A stretch of 12,090 nt of DNA from JAOUEA01 sp031364965 (GTDB taxonomy: Bacteria > Actinomycetota > UBA4738 > HRBIN12), in contig JANLXF010000261.1 of the NCBI GenBank assembly GCA_031364965.1, positions 1-12,090 of the forward strand, given 5' to 3'. Under the pieces are notes generated by a model, which was given only the letters and a program-made list of their open reading frames with translations, was not told the origin of the DNA and made no database searches. A program made the position numbers and the translations under genes. Positions 11,850-12,090 of the stretch are shown here, one piece after another. Each line of letters opens with the position of its first letter. The first letter of the stretch is position 1.

Positions 11850-11881
11850 GAGGGCATCCGGGCTGCGGCCCGAGTGCCCTC
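11850..11881. terminator. Convergent bidirectional hairpin
   Basis: GAGGGCA (11850-11856) pairs with TGCCCTC (11875-11881), and CGGGC (11859-11863) pairs with GCCCG (11868-11872) around a 4-base loop, with a two-base internal mismatch. It lies between the stops of the DUF4386 gene (11824) and the convergent SRPBCC gene (11894). No T-tract is seen, so termination strength is uncertain. Confidence 0.6.
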
Positions 11882-11893
11882 GTCCGCGTCCGC

Positions 11894-12090
11894 TCAGCCG
11901 AGCGCCGGGTCGGGGGCGCCGCCCGACTCGGCCACGCTCTTGAGCTTCTCGGCGATCGTCGCCCAGGTGTAGGCGACGCTGCCGAAGTCATAGTCGGATA
12001 GACCGTCGCCGTAGTTCAGGTGCCGGAAGACGACCTTCGTGCCGTGCTCGCTGGGGGACAGGGACCAGCTGACGGTCGAGCCGGCCCAGG
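11894..12090 (-). CDS. 3' end of an SRPBCC/AHSA1-like protein (partial)
   Basis: Read on the minus strand, a frame enters from the right edge and stops at TGA (11896-11894), giving 64 C-terminal residues. WAGSTVSWSLSPSEHGTKVVF shows alternating strand residues, and HLNYGDG, YDFGSVAYTWATIAEKL and KSVAESGGAPDPALG follow. The pattern of a W-x-L-x-P...GT-x-V-x-F strand followed by a W-x-x-x-x-x-KLK C-terminal helix is that of SRPBCC/AHSA1 polyketide-cyclase-like proteins, which bind hydrophobic ligands. The N-terminal two thirds and the start lie outside the window, so regulation and operon partners cannot be judged. It converges on the DUF4386 gene, with a hairpin between. Confidence 0.75.
   Translation of the reverse strand, partial: WAGSTVSWSLSPSEHGTKVVFRHLNYGDGLSDYDFGSVAYTWATIAEKLKSVAESGGAPDPALG

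Noticed and set aside
10591..11943. Long plus-strand open frame over the TetR 2 gene and the DUF4386 gene
   Set aside because: Arg/His/Gly-rich nonsense composition; it crosses the divergent promoter and operators and lies in the wrong frame of two well-recognised genes.

Overview
This 12.1 kb window is a gene-dense stretch of high-GC bacterial chromosome. G/C-rich third codon positions, promoters of the TTGAC(A/G) / TAnnnT type, two TetR genes with extended C-terminal domains, VOC, DinB and SRPBCC genes and an actinobacterial-style type IV pilin all suggest an actinomycete, perhaps an uncultured lineage. No rRNA, tRNA, CRISPR array, insertion sequence or integrase is visible. The taxonomic statement is inference; no marker gene lies in the window.

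Layout. (1) 1-1388: the 3' end of an unrecognised gene, a strong hairpin terminator, and two minus-strand genes for small multi-pass membrane proteins of unknown function. (2) 1526-3831, plus strand: a VOC protein and a DinB-fold protein joined by an ATGA overlap, then an exported beta-propeller protein made of exactly seven 58-residue repeats. (3) 5167-3838, minus strand: an ArsR regulator, an AHSA1/SRPBCC protein and a PhnB-like VOC protein, with a recognisable promoter and an inverted repeat between the -10 and the start codon. (4) 5306-5836, plus: a four-helix membrane protein. (5) 6514-5855, minus: an orphan type IV pilin with a 20-bp perfect palindrome (GAAC-N4-GTTC core) upstream. (6) 9265-6643, minus: TetR regulator, RibD/DHFR-fold reductase, solitary TOPRIM protein and alpha/beta hydrolase in one orientation. 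(7) 9266-11824: the most striking region, two successive cassettes of the same design. Each has a 222-residue TetR gene on the minus strand, a divergent promoter region with two copies of a 15-bp dyad, and a target gene on the plus strand: a zinc-free MDR/quinone oxidoreductase in the first, a DUF4386 membrane protein in the second. (8) After a convergent hairpin, the 3' end of a further SRPBCC gene runs off the right edge.

In both TetR cassettes one dyad fills the spacer between the -35 and -10 of the target gene, and the second sits just past the expected transcription start, 33 or 34 bp away centre to centre. Both dyads have the form GNGTAC-N3-GTACNC, but all arms of cassette 1 read GTGTAC and all arms of cassette 2 read GCGTAC. 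The two repressors resemble each other closely yet differ at several positions of the predicted recognition helix. The simplest reading is a duplicated repressor/operator unit whose copies have diverged in DNA specificity and acquired different targets. The other genes mostly belong to familiar small-enzyme and stress-type families whose substrates cannot be told from sequence.
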